Assembly: GCA_947591575.1 (NCBI GenBank)
Contig: CANQDI010000004.1
Span: 1 to 35,980, forward strand
DNA from: an uncultured Bacilli bacterium
GTDB lineage: Bacteria; Bacillota_I; Bacilli_A; RF39; UBA660
Direction: 5' to 3'
DNA length: 35,980 nucleotides
Made by a program: the position numbers and the translations under genes. Every line of letters starts with the position of its first letter. Position 1 is the stretch's first letter. The notes beneath the pieces were generated by a model. The model was not told the origin of the DNA. It saw only the letters and a list, made by a program, of their open reading frames with translations, and ran no database searches. Positions 16,117 to 24,741 of the stretch are shown piece after piece.

Positions 16117-17114
16117 AGTTTTTGAACGGCCTCTTGAAAAGTACTTACTGCGATCAATTGAATTGAATAATTTCTTTTTGCCACTTCCTTTTTACAATCC
16201 TCATAATTTTTTCCTTTAGGAACAATAAAAAACGTTGCTTTTGCCTTCACTGCACCTCTTAGTTTGTAAAGAACCCCACCTATTTCTCCGACAGTTCCAT
16301 CTTCATTCAACGTACCCGTTCCTACAATTTTTTCTCCTTTAGTCAAATCTTCTTTAGTAAGACGATTATAGATAGCAAGTGCAGTAATGAGACCTCCAGA
16401 AGGACCACTTTCTACTGATTTAAAATGAATATCAATAGGAGGGTCTGTCTCTAATTCTTTTATTTCTTTGATAGATAAACCTGTGATCTTTGTATTTTCA
16501 CTCAAAAAAACTTTTACATTTACTTCTTTTTCATGATGATTTCTTTGAATGGTAAGACGAATAGAATCGCCTACTGCCATACTTTGAACTATATTTTGAT
16601 ACATACTAAGTGAAGTCATTTCCATTCCATTTACTTTTAATATTTGATCTCCTACTTCTAAAGGTGCTTTCTTTTTATCTTGAACGTATAAAACATAGAA
16701 ATGCTTCTTTTGGACGCGAATTTTCTTTCCTGCCTCTTGATAAGCCAAGGTAACAGCATTCTGATTAGCTTCCTCTAGTGAAATTTGATTTCGAAAAGCA
16801 ATATCTTTTTCTGTATCATCAGAAGAAAGCGTATATTCTTCTTTTTTTACAACTTCCCAGTCCGAGCAAAATTGAGCTACGAGCATTGTTGCTAACGTCC
16901 CTCTCCACTCACTCACATAAGCTAGATTAAAACTTCCCTCTTCTTTTGTCCCTTTTTCTACATCAATTCTTTTTTGAACCGGAATAATTCCTCCACCCGT
17001 ATAAATATAATATGGAAGAGGAAACGTTAAGAAAAGAAAAAGGAGAAGAAAACACAACAAGAAGACACGATTTTCTTTGATCCATTGTTTTCCTTTTACT
17101 ATCCATTTTTTCAA
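16104..17114 (-). CDS. ylbL: PDZ / Lon-type membrane serine protease (YlbL family)
   Basis: A membrane-anchored extracellular protease related to Bacillus YlbL and streptococcal SepM. One membrane segment (about 18-38) is followed by a PDZ domain (about 135-205, APLEVGDQILKVNGMEM) and a Lon-like S16 domain. The Ser/Lys dyad is visible as Ser239 in ESGPSGGLI and Lys284 in GEIGGVLYKLRGA. Both candidate starts are TTG; the one at 17114 is chosen because AAGG lies 8 nt upstream, while the one at 17120 would be too close at 3 nt. The length of 336 residues is normal. It diverges from ylbJ; in Bacillus the same two genes lie in one cluster. Confidence 0.92.
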   Translation of the reverse strand: MKKWIVKGKQWIKENRVFLLCFLLLFLFLTFPLPYYIYTGGGIIPVQKRIDVEKGTKEEGSFNLAYVSEWRGTLATMLVAQFCSDWEVVKKEEYTLSSDDTEKDIAFRNQISLEEANQNAVTLAYQEAGKKIRVQKKHFYVLYVQDKKKAPLEVGDQILKVNGMEMTSLSMYQNIVQSMAVGDSIRLTIQRNHHEKEVNVKVFLSENTKITGLSIKEIKELETDPPIDIHFKSVESGPSGGLITALAIYNRLTKEDLTKGEKIVGTGTLNEDGTVGEIGGVLYKLRGAVKAKATFFIVPKGKNYEDCKKEVAKRNYSIQLIAVSTFQEAVQKLKEI

Positions 17115-17145
17115 AAACAAAACCTTCTTTCTTCACTCCTATTTT

Positions 17146-17154
17146 ATTATAACA
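17146..17154 (-). promoter_or_regulatory. Extended -10 promoter of ylbL
   Basis: Minus strand TGTTATAAT (17154-17146), a perfect extended -10. The -35 region (about TCATAA at 17 bp) is poor. It lies 31 bp before the ylbL start, between the divergent ylbL and ylbJ genes. Confidence 0.5.
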
Positions 17155-17169
17155 AAAGGAATTCTATTT

Positions 17170-18129
17170 ATGAAAAAGAAACTCTTTTATTTGACAGTTT
17201 TATCCAGCATATTATTTTGCTTATTTTTGATGCTATTTCAGCCTACCCTGACCATTTCTATTGCAAAAGAAGCACTTACTCTATGGAGAGAACGCTTATT
17301 CCCTTCTCTTTTTCCATTTCTTGTTCTTGGTGAAATACTAATATTACTAGGAGTAGCTCATTATCTTTCTTCCTTTTTTCAAAAACCATTTTCTTTTCTC
17401 TTTAAAACAAGTGGTGCTGCTTCTTTTTTGCTATTAATGAGTATGATTTCTGGTTTTCCAAGTGGTCCAAAATATATTGTTAGTTTATACCAAAAAAAAG
17501 AATTCAATCACGAAGAAGCAGGTAGACTCCTTCAAGTTGCCCACTTTTCGAATCCACTTTTCATTTTAGGAACGGTTTTCCTTACCCTAAAGAATCAAAA
17601 AATAACTTATTTTATTCTTTTTGCTCATTATCTTTCTAATTTTTGTATTCTTTTTTTAACACGTCCAAAAGAAACAAGAAACAAAAAAAGAAATCCTTCC
17701 TTCAAGGAAGTCTTTTTGAAGCAAACAGAAAATATATCAGATTTAGGACTTGGCCTATTAAATGCAGTTCAAAGTGGCATTCATACGATGCTATTTATGC
17801 TAGGATCAATTACTTTTTTTATGCTTTTTGCCACTTTTTTAGGAAAAATGATCCCCTTTCTTTCGCTTCGAATCATCTTCACAGGAATTTGTGATTTAAC
17901 AAGTGGCATCTTTCTTTTGGATACACCAGCTCTATCCTTATTTATCAAAGGTTTACTTGCTACTTCTTTTTTAAGTTTTGGTAGTTTTTCCGTTCATCTT
18001 CAAGTATTTAATGTCTTAAAAAATACAGATCTTTCTTTTTCTACTTTTTTGAAAGGAAGATGGAAAGCAACGCTTGTTTCAGGAATTTTATTTACTTTAC
18101 TTTGTATACTGAATGGGGGATGTTATTAA
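17170..18129 (+). CDS. ylbJ: Sporulation integral membrane protein YlbJ
   Basis: A multi-span membrane protein required for spore cortex formation in Bacillus, where ylbJ is expressed in the mother cell. The 319-residue protein has about eight hydrophobic segments. Family features are LWRERLFPSLFPFLVLGEIL, MISGFPSGPKYI and AHFSNPLFILGTVF, the latter two resembling paired re-entrant loops of transporters. It is shorter than the Bacillus protein (about 400). The ATG at 17170 follows AAAGGA by about 9 nt; a longer reading from 17077 would run antisense through the start of ylbL and has no ribosome binding site. Its last 33 bp overlap the convergent pilin gene. Confidence 0.88.
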   Translation: MKKKLFYLTVLSSILFCLFLMLFQPTLTISIAKEALTLWRERLFPSLFPFLVLGEILILLGVAHYLSSFFQKPFSFLFKTSGAASFLLLMSMISGFPSGPKYIVSLYQKKEFNHEEAGRLLQVAHFSNPLFILGTVFLTLKNQKITYFILFAHYLSNFCILFLTRPKETRNKKRNPSFKEVFLKQTENISDLGLGLLNAVQSGIHTMLFMLGSITFFMLFATFLGKMIPFLSLRIIFTGICDLTSGIFLLDTPALSLFIKGLLATSFLSFGSFSVHLQVFNVLKNTDLSFSTFLKGRWKATLVSGILFTLLCILNGGCY

Positions 18130-18603
18130 GATACGCTTATCTGTATCAAAATTCGGATGTTTCAAGATAATTTCGATTGAAAGAAACTGAGCCCCAACAT
18201 TTCCAATCGTTTGGAACTTATACCGATCAATTGTTAAATCAGCAATATTAGGAATGGGATAGTTTATTTCTTCATCCTTGATTCCATAGCGAATAGATTG
18301 TTCGTTTTCATCATCTTTCAAAACAATGAGGCGAGCTGTTTCGCTTGTACCATCTTTTTCCTCAAAAGTAAAGTTTACTTGATTGCCACTGATTGTAACA
18401 GAAGCTAATTTTCGTTTGATAAGGTCATCCTGAATCGTTTTTGTTAGCGTATTTATATAGGACTGAATCGTTGCTTCATAGGCAGCAATTTGTTCTTGGT
18501 TTCGATAGTTTAAGATCACATCAAAAAGACCAATCGCAATGGCAGAAACAATAATAAAAGAGACCAACAATTCAATAGACGTAAATCCATTTTTCTTTCT
18601 CAT
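18097..18603 (-). CDS. Type IV pilin-like protein (minor pseudopilin)
   Basis: A 168-residue protein with a class III prepilin leader: a short basic start (MRKKN), the cleavage site before Phe in GFTSIELLVSFII with Glu at +5, and then a hydrophobic helix. The rest is a beta-rich globular part (FTFEEKDGTSETARLIVLKD). It resembles ComGD/ComGF- or GspH-type minor pilins, but I cannot assign the subfamily. Its start overlaps the stop of the upstream pilin gene (ATGA), and its 3' end overlaps ylbJ on the other strand. Confidence 0.85.
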   Translation of the reverse strand: MRKKNGFTSIELLVSFIIVSAIAIGLFDVILNYRNQEQIAAYEATIQSYINTLTKTIQDDLIKRKLASVTISGNQVNFTFEEKDGTSETARLIVLKDDENEQSIRYGIKDEEINYPIPNIADLTIDRYKFQTIGNVGAQFLSIEIILKHPNFDTDKRILITSPIQYTK

Positions 18604-19109
18604 TTTCTCACCTCAATGGTTCCATAATAACTGGCTTCTTCCACTTCAATATTTTTCATTTCTACAATGACACGATAAACCCCTGGTTGATTCTGTTCAA
18701 AAGAAATCGTTTCTAAATAATCTTTTAGTTCTCGGGTAAAACGGCTATCATCCTTAATATAGTTTTTAAAGGTTGTAATATCGTAGTCTGTAAGATAAAT
18801 CTTTTGAATATGATTAATAGCTTTAAAGTTTTCACAAAAATGAGAATCTGTATAATAACCACAATCTGTCACATCAAAATATCCATGAATGAATGTAAAA
18901 ATTTCAGGTTGCCCTTTATCCAAGATCATTTTACGAGCCCAATGCGCAACATACTTGGAAGAAACTGAATCATAGTAGGCTCTTCGCTCATATTCCGCCA
19001 CAACTGGAAAAAGATTGGTATAAAGAAGTGTTAAAAGAGTCATCATAAAAACACTGACAATTAAAGTTTCTACTAGGACAAATCCCTTCGTATTTTTGAT
19101 CACTTTCAT
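18600..19109 (-). CDS. Type IV pilin-like protein (minor pseudopilin)
   Basis: A 169-residue protein with the prepilin signature GFVLVETLIVSVFMMTLL, Glu at +5 after the Gly-Phe cleavage site, and a hydrophobic helix to about residue 32. The globular part has two cysteines (VTDCGYYTDSHFCENF) spaced for a disulfide bond. It is the first gene of a two-gene operon divergent from the assembly ATPase. It most resembles minor pilins with a long loop; no major pilin gene is visible here. Confidence 0.83.
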   Translation of the reverse strand: MKVIKNTKGFVLVETLIVSVFMMTLLTLLYTNLFPVVAEYERRAYYDSVSSKYVAHWARKMILDKGQPEIFTFIHGYFDVTDCGYYTDSHFCENFKAINHIQKIYLTDYDITTFKNYIKDDSRFTRELKDYLETISFEQNQPGVYRVIVEMKNIEVEEASYYGTIEVRK

Positions 19110-19121
19110 AAAACTCCCCTC

Positions 19122-19150
19122 TTGTCTATCTTCTAGAAATATTATATAAT
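19122..19150 (+). promoter_or_regulatory. Promoter of the type IV pilus ATPase gene
   Basis: TTGTCT (19122-19127), 17-bp spacer, TATAAT (19145-19150). The -10 is within the palindrome ATTATATAAT (19141-19150), which gives a TATAAT on the minus strand too, so the divergent pilin genes may use the mirror -10. Confidence 0.6.
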
Positions 19151-19189
19151 AAATTATAGTAAAATACTAGGGTAAAAGGAGGCTCATTT

Positions 19190-20536
19190 ATGGTTACTTA
19201 TGATTTTACAAAAGTACCTGTGATTAAAGTAGTCGATGATATTATTGTACAAGCAGCCAAAATGAATGCCAGCGATATTCACTTTGATCCTAGAGAAGAT
19301 GACCTATTAATTCGTATGAGAATTGATGGTGATTTACGAGATTATACCAGAATTCCAAAAGTTTATGAGCGTAATTTGATTACAAGAGTCAAACTTTTAT
19401 CCAATATGAACATCACAGAAAATCGTCTTCCTCAAGATGGTGCTATTAAAGGGGTCATTGGTGGTTTATCTTTAGATATGCGTGTTTCTACTCTTCCAAC
19501 CAATGAAGGCGAAAAATGCGTTATTCGTATTTTAGACTATTCTAGAAGTTTAGCAGGAATCGAATCATTGGGTTTTAGTAAACCAAATTTTGAAAAATTA
19601 AAGAAAATGATTGCTGTTCCTAATGGAATTATCTTAATTACAGGTGCTACTGGTTCTGGTAAGAGTACAACTGTCTACTCCATTTTACAACAACTTAATA
19701 AAGTCGAAACCAATATCATTACAGTAGAAGACCCTATTGAAATGAATCTTGAAGGATTAAATCAAGTACAAGTAAATAGTGAAATTGGACTTGATTTTGC
19801 TACTGTGTTACGTTCTATTCTTCGTCAAGATCCTAATATCATATTAATTGGTGAAATTCGAGACAGTGAAACTGCGAAAATTGCGGTTCGTGCTTCTATC
19901 ACTGGGCATCTTGTTTTATCTACTATCCATACAAATAACTCCTTAAGTACCATTGAACGTCTTTTGGACATGAATGTAGAACGGTACCTATTATCTACTG
20001 CACTTACTGGTATTATCTCTCAGAGACTTGCAAAAATGCTCTGTCCTCATTGTCGAGAAAAAGTACCTACAGATGCCTATCAAAAAAAAGTATTTAAACT
20101 AGCTTTAGGTATGGATATTAATGAAGTCTATAAAGCTCATGAAGAAGGTTGTAAAGAGTGTACACATGGGTATCGAGGACGAATTGCTATTCAAGAAGTG
20201 CTAGTTATTAATGATGAAATTCGCGATGCTTTAAATGATGAAAAATTGGAACGTGATTATTTAAGAAAAATGGTTTATACAAGTGATGTAATTACTCTAT
20301 TGCAAGATGGTTTAGGAAAAGTATTAGAAGGAGTTACCTCTTTTGATGAAATTTATCGCATTATTGATATAGATGATGATTTAGATGAAATGACAGAAGT
20401 AACCTTAACTCGAAAAGAACTACATGGAAGTAAGAAAAAGATTGCTCCACCACAAATTACGATTCCATCCCTTGACTCCTTTCTTGTTACCACTCCATAT
20501 CCAGGAACGCTACCCAATGAAAAGAAAAAATCTTAA
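19190..20536 (+). CDS. PilB/GspE/ComGA-type assembly ATPase
   Basis: Hexameric ATPase that powers pilus or pseudopilus assembly at the inner face of the membrane. The 448-residue protein begins directly with the N2 domain (MNASDIHFDPRED) and lacks the N1 domain of PilB/GspE, as ComGA does. Visible are Walker A GATGSGKST (152-160), the Asp box ITVEDPIE, Walker B ILIGEIRDSETA (217-228), the His box STIHTNN, and a tetracysteine zinc site at Cys285/288 and 321/324. A basic, Pro-rich tail of about 45 residues follows the usual end. AAAAGGAGG precedes the ATG. The platform protein and prepilin peptidase are not in the window. Confidence 0.94.
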   Translation: MVTYDFTKVPVIKVVDDIIVQAAKMNASDIHFDPREDDLLIRMRIDGDLRDYTRIPKVYERNLITRVKLLSNMNITENRLPQDGAIKGVIGGLSLDMRVSTLPTNEGEKCVIRILDYSRSLAGIESLGFSKPNFEKLKKMIAVPNGIILITGATGSGKSTTVYSILQQLNKVETNIITVEDPIEMNLEGLNQVQVNSEIGLDFATVLRSILRQDPNIILIGEIRDSETAKIAVRASITGHLVLSTIHTNNSLSTIERLLDMNVERYLLSTALTGIISQRLAKMLCPHCREKVPTDAYQKKVFKLALGMDINEVYKAHEEGCKECTHGYRGRIAIQEVLVINDEIRDALNDEKLERDYLRKMVYTSDVITLLQDGLGKVLEGVTSFDEIYRIIDIDDDLDEMTEVTLTRKELHGSKKKIAPPQITIPSLDSFLVTTPYPGTLPNEKKKS

Positions 20537-20581
20537 AACGATTATTCAATAGAAAAATAAAAATTTCATTCCAAATAAAAA

Positions 20582-20615
20582 GAGTTATTTCAAAATATTA
20601 ATTTTGAGATAACTC
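20582..20615. terminator. Strong bidirectional terminator
   Basis: A 15-bp stem GAGTTATTTCAAAAT / ATTTTGAGATAACTC (20582-20596 and 20601-20615) with one G-T pair and a 4-nt loop. T-rich runs follow on both strands. The stop of the minus-strand glucosaminidase gene (20598-20600) lies in the loop. Confidence 0.85.
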
Positions 20616-23600
20616 CTTTTCTTTTTTGTCAGAAACATTTAATTCTACTCGATAACGAATATCATCTCGAATAGCAAAGGAATAGTGTTTTCCTTGATCA
20701 TCCCAAGTAACATCATCTAAGCTTCTTAAAAGTAACTCCGTTAATTCCCCAAAGTCGCTGACATTACTCTTTGTTGCAAGATAAATAGCATAGTTTCCAC
20801 TAGGAATATCTTTTAAACTTATTTTGGTGTCAAACCATGCTCGTGTTTTATCAAAGCCATCCTTTAAAGTCGTACCTACTGAATATAATCCTTTGGTACT
20901 ACTTCCTAATTGATAATGATATTTTTGAAAAGTTTTCGTATTTTCAAAGATAATCTCACGTGTAACGGAAGCACCAGGTGAAAGATCCATACCAGTAGAA
21001 TAAGAAGTACCACTAAGATGAAGTAATCCATCTTCAAATGCAAAGGTACGATATTGATTATAAATGTTATAGAGACTATTTGCTGTTTTAGGGGCGATTG
21101 CCTCACTACGAATAATCAATTCTAGTGCTGCACTTCCATCTTGATAATTATTACGAGCTGTAAGTACTTTTTCATCTTGATAAGTGGCTACTTGTGGCCT
21201 CAAAGTTTGATTGGTTACAAGTGTTTTAGCATAGACATGATCAATCGTTGTCACAACGTAAATTCGGTAATCTCCATCTTTTAAGGAACGAATATCAATA
21301 CTACCTTGGAACCATGAATATGTATAATCATATTGATCTTTACTATAAACTGGTCTACTCATTTCTTTTTCATCACGAATTTGTGTCAATTTTTGAGAGG
21401 TAATTTCATGTGTCGTAAGATTTTCAAATTGTAATTCAAAAGTAATGGTTTGATCTTTCGTATGATTGATTCCTTCAATCGCATGATATCCTTTTATCAT
21501 TAATTTACCATCGACTTCTTTCAAAGAATCAAGGAAGAATTTTCCATTCTCTAAAATAGGAGCATCCATGTCTTCTACTACATTTACTTTTATTGTAAGT
21601 GTAGTTGTTTGTTGATATTGATCTTTTACTTCATAAACTACAAAGTACGTACCTGCTACCTTTGTATTGACTGTATTTTTAGAAACGACAATAGAACTTG
21701 TAATATCTCCATCTTCTTTATCTGTTGCACTTACACCTTCTAATGGATTGAAAGAACTATTGATAAGAATGCGCTTATTAGATGCTTGAATTTCAGGTTT
21801 CTGGTTGGCTGTTACTGTTACAGTAATCGTTTTGGTTACTTTTTGGCCACTCCTATCAGTTACTTCATAAGTGACTTGATAATTTCCTGGTACATCAAGA
21901 TTTACCGTACTACTAGCCACTTTGACTTGGCTTGTAATATCTCCATCTTCCGTATCGCTTGCTTTGACGCCTTCCAGTGGATTGAAAGAGGTTCCTTGAA
22001 TCACTGTCTTATCACCTACAGTAATGACAGGAAGTTGATTAGGTACAGTAGATTGTTCTTTGGTAATCAATACTCCTGAATAGGATTGTAACATCCAACC
22101 ATAACGAGCTTGTGTACCAGAAACATCTAAAGGAACTTGGTACCAAAGTTGATTACCTACTACTTTTTCATCTAAGATAGGAATATATGAATTTGTATAT
22201 TGTGTACCAATCATCGTACTTGATTCTGTTGAATCACTCCAAATTTCTGTATACCAGTTATAAGCTGGATTTAAAGTAATCGTTGTTTTTCCATAAGGAA
22301 GCCCAACGAGCTGCAAGTTAGAGGCACTTGCCCACTCTTTTTGGTCTTTACTATAATCAGATGTAATGAGATAAGATACAGCTTGATTATTTTGATCATA
22401 TGCAATTGCATAAACCATGACATAACGATCTTTCAAAAGAGTCTTTCCTGTTTTAGAAGTAAGAGATGCATCATAGTAGTAATTTGTATCATTTGTACTG
22501 ATCGCTACTTTTGGTTTCAATACAGTATCTTCAACTAAAAGATCATATTCATAATTTTGATCTTGATATGCTGTCGTTTCATTTGGAGAAATATATCCAT
22601 TTTTACCTTGATTAATTTTTTGAATATAAGCAGCTGGCACATAGACCGTTCCTTGCCAGTTATAATCACCAGAAGTGATCTCATTATAATTTTCATCAAT
22701 ATTTAAGTCACTTACAATTTGATACCAAGTTGTATTGCCGTCTACTGCAGTTCCTGTTTTTTCTCCTACGATAACAACTGCATCTTCAGCTTCTGGATAT
22801 TGGTATACAAACTTAGCATCCACATTTGCATCTGCTTTTGCATCCACTACACCTTTTGTAACACCTAATTGATAATAATCATAATCCTGTAAGCCCTTTG
22901 CTTTATCAAAAGCATAATAGTGACTTGCCATCTTTTCGCTCCAGAAAGCATCAGAGGCATATTTGACATTCATTCCACTCAGTTTATTTCCAAATTGTGG
23001 TCCAAAATAACGCCAATCACGTGGATGGGCATATCCATAAGTAATCCATTTAGATGCATATCCTAAAATACTAGAAGCAAAACTTGCATACCATTTCGCA
23101 GATTCATTAGGACTACTATCAACAGCATTTAATCCAAAACCATTGTTTTTATTGATTGCTAGATCACTCGTTCCATTGCCTGTTTCATTTCGACTTAAAC
23201 TAAAGGAAAGAAGTGCATTGACACCATATTTTTCTTGAGCATGATAGAAAAATGTTCCTTTTCCATAAAGTCGCGAAGTATTGTTTTCAGCAAGATGTCC
23301 ATAAACATCACCTGTAATTCCTAAAGAAGAACGAATATATTCATCAATATTGACACTAGAGTAATTTGTTTTTGTATGATTAGATAAATACATATAATAG
23401 TTATAATATGGCTGATCTTTGTTCACTGCATGTTGATAAGTTCCTGTTTTATAATCTTTAATCATCGTTGTTAAATCAGTATAGAAGTAATGTCCATCGT
23501 AACTATAGTAAGTTCCCTCATTTAGCATCGTTGGCTTTGGTCCAATCGTGCTGCCACTGGAACCATAATAAGCGTTTTGGATTTTTGCAACATAATTATG

Positions 23601-24158
23601 ACGAATGGATTCACTTGTAACTGTATAGCTACTACTAGATTGAACCCAAGTAATAGGTACTACTTCATAATTGATTTTTTCAATCCATCCAGTTCGATCG
23701 CCTATTTTAACCTGGGCTACCCAAGTATTTTTATTAGATGAGTATGTCGCATCGATTAGGGCACCATCAATTCCACCATAGGCAGAAGCTGCCCACATAT
23801 AGGTAAATGCATAGGTTAAATTAGGATTCGTATAAACATTTGTCATATCTGGAGATACAACTAAATCAAGTAAAGCTACATTCGCATCAATAATGGCTGT
23901 TTTGCCATCTACTTTTGTCATAATGGCAAGATCATCTGCTCCGTTTTGTACCATCCAATTTTTGGCATCATTATACGAACTATGACAACTTGCTGTAATA
24001 ATTTGTCCATCGCGATGAAAAGATGCCACTTCAAAAGTATTACAAAGAGATCGATATTGATAATCAGATGAAGAAAAAGCTTTTGCATCTTGCGGATACA
24101 GTATAAAGCATAAAACTAAGAATGTAACAATACCGAGTGTCCATCTTTTTTTCATCAT
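20598..24158 (-). CDS. Secreted glucosaminidase-like cell-wall protein with Ig-like repeats
   Basis: A 1186-residue exported protein likely to cut or bind the wall. A signal peptide covers residues 1-27 (cut after AKA). Next come a bacterial SH3-like part (about 30-190) and a GH73-type N-acetylglucosaminidase domain (about 230-440: YYSYDGHYFYTDLTTMIKDY, FFYHAQEKYGVNALLSFSL, then NKNNGFGLNAVDSSP and DWRYFGPQFGNKLSGMNVKY), with the probable catalytic Glu at 325 in SRNETGNG. Further SH3-like segments (450-700), two tandem DUF5011-like Ig domains (about 707-864) and an unassigned C-terminal domain follow. There is no LPXTG or GW anchor. Start: AAGGAGG lies 5 nt before ATG 24158 and 8 nt before ATG 24155; either could serve. 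Confidence 0.9.
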   Translation of the reverse strand: MMKKRWTLGIVTFLVLCFILYPQDAKAFSSSDYQYRSLCNTFEVASFHRDGQIITASCHSSYNDAKNWMVQNGADDLAIMTKVDGKTAIIDANVALLDLVVSPDMTNVYTNPNLTYAFTYMWAASAYGGIDGALIDATYSSNKNTWVAQVKIGDRTGWIEKINYEVVPITWVQSSSSYTVTSESIRHNYVAKIQNAYYGSSGSTIGPKPTMLNEGTYYSYDGHYFYTDLTTMIKDYKTGTYQHAVNKDQPYYNYYMYLSNHTKTNYSSVNIDEYIRSSLGITGDVYGHLAENNTSRLYGKGTFFYHAQEKYGVNALLSFSLSRNETGNGTSDLAINKNNGFGLNAVDSSPNESAKWYASFASSILGYASKWITYGYAHPRDWRYFGPQFGNKLSGMNVKYASDAFWSEKMASHYYAFDKAKGLQDYDYYQLGVTKGVVDAKADANVDAKFVYQYPEAEDAVVIVGEKTGTAVDGNTTWYQIVSDLNIDENYNEITSGDYNWQGTVYVPAAYIQKINQGKNGYISPNETTAYQDQNYEYDLLVEDTVLKPKVAISTNDTNYYYDASLTSKTGKTLLKDRYVMVYAIAYDQNNQAVSYLITSDYSKDQKEWASASNLQLVGLPYGKTTITLNPAYNWYTEIWSDSTESSTMIGTQYTNSYIPILDEKVVGNQLWYQVPLDVSGTQARYGWMLQSYSGVLITKEQSTVPNQLPVITVGDKTVIQGTSFNPLEGVKASDTEDGDITSQVKVASSTVNLDVPGNYQVTYEVTDRSGQKVTKTITVTVTANQKPEIQASNKRILINSSFNPLEGVSATDKEDGDITSSIVVSKNTVNTKVAGTYFVVYEVKDQYQQTTTLTIKVNVVEDMDAPILENGKFFLDSLKEVDGKLMIKGYHAIEGINHTKDQTITFELQFENLTTHEITSQKLTQIRDEKEMSRPVYSKDQYDYTYSWFQGSIDIRSLKDGDYRIYVVTTIDHVYAKTLVTNQTLRPQVATYQDEKVLTARNNYQDGSAALELIIRSEAIAPKTANSLYNIYNQYRTFAFEDGLLHLSGTSYSTGMDLSPGASVTREIIFENTKTFQKYHYQLGSSTKGLYSVGTTLKDGFDKTRAWFDTKISLKDIPSGNYAIYLATKSNVSDFGELTELLLRSLDDVTWDDQGKHYSFAIRDDIRYRVELNVSDKKEKELSQN
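21565..22038 (-). repeat. Two tandem DUF5011-like Ig repeats (coding)
   Basis: Two successive domains of about 78 residues share SFNPLEGV-x-A-x-D-x-EDGDITS and a YEV-x-D-x-YQQ/RSGQ-type end. They represent an internal duplication in the secreted wall protein, with boundary near 21805. Confidence 0.8.
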
Positions 24159-24186
24159 CCAATCCTCCTTTTTATTATCTATCACT

Positions 24187-24215
24187 ATTATACAACGAAA
24201 AAAAAGAGAGTTCAA
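24187..24215 (-). promoter_or_regulatory. Promoter of the secreted glucosaminidase gene
   Basis: Minus strand TTGAAC (24215-24210), 17-bp spacer, TATAAT (24192-24187). The -35 box lies partly within the 3' arm of the terminator that ends the upstream polysaccharide operon. Confidence 0.75.
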
Positions 24216-24241
24216 AAGAATCCTAATCTTTTTTCTCTCTT
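24204..24241 (-). terminator. Terminator of the polysaccharide locus
   Basis: Minus strand AAGAGAG (24241-24235) pairs with CTCTCTT (24210-24204), with an inner AAAAGA/TCTTTT helix, followed by a run of eight T's. It lies 25 bp after the gtrA-like stop. Confidence 0.65.
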
Positions 24242-24266
24242 GACAAAAATTGACGATAAAAAGAAA

Positions 24267-24728
24267 TTAATGATGTTTTTCTAAGAAAATCTTTCTGGTT
24301 ATAAAGTTAAATACCATAACAATAATAGTCGCAATTACCTTAGCAAGTAAATAATAAATAGCTATCAGTTTGATGCATAACCACATAATAAAATCATTTA
24401 AAAATAATCCAATTACACTTAATATAATGAAAAGGACAAATTGTCTTTTTTGGTCTTTTTCATGATCCACCTCAAAAACCCATTGAACACTTGCTATATA
24501 ATTGTAGATCACTGAAATACTAAATGAAAGTGTATTCGATAGTACAACAGGAAAATGAAGGAACTCTTTAAAAAGATATAGAAAGACAAAATCAATTATA
24601 GTGGCAATACCACCTACAATGATAAATTTAAAGATTTGAATACATAACTTTTCATGATCTTCTTTTAATGTTATATGAAAAAACTTCAAACACCTTCGAA
24701 CAAATTTAGCTATTTTATCTTGTTTCAT
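24267..24728 (-). CDS. GtrA-like four-span membrane protein
   Basis: A 153-residue protein with four membrane helices after a charged N-terminus (about residue 30 on). The family motif FIIVGGIATIIDFVFLYLF, followed by SNTLSFSISVIYNY and NFITRKIF at the end, identifies GtrA/DUF-type proteins. Members are thought to help translocate or present polyprenyl-phosphate sugars; in mycobacteria the relative Rv3789 is linked to arabinan synthesis. It is last in the tagH-tagG-gtrA transcript. AAGGAGG lies 8 nt before the ATG. Confidence 0.88.
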   Translation of the reverse strand: MKQDKIAKFVRRCLKFFHITLKEDHEKLCIQIFKFIIVGGIATIIDFVFLYLFKEFLHFPVVLSNTLSFSISVIYNYIASVQWVFEVDHEKDQKRQFVLFIILSVIGLFLNDFIMWLCIKLIAIYYLLAKVIATIIVMVFNFITRKIFLEKHH

Positions 24729-24741
24729 CTATAAAACCTCC

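Noticed and set aside
17077-17169. N-terminal extension of ylbJ from an ATG at 17077
   Set aside because: It is antisense to the start of ylbL, lacks a ribosome binding site and crosses the ylbL promoter; the ATG at 17170 has AAAGGA.
24159-24215. TTG start at 24215 for the glucosaminidase gene
   Set aside because: That TTG is part of the -35 box TTGAAC and the extension contains the -10; a signal peptide begins cleanly at 24158.
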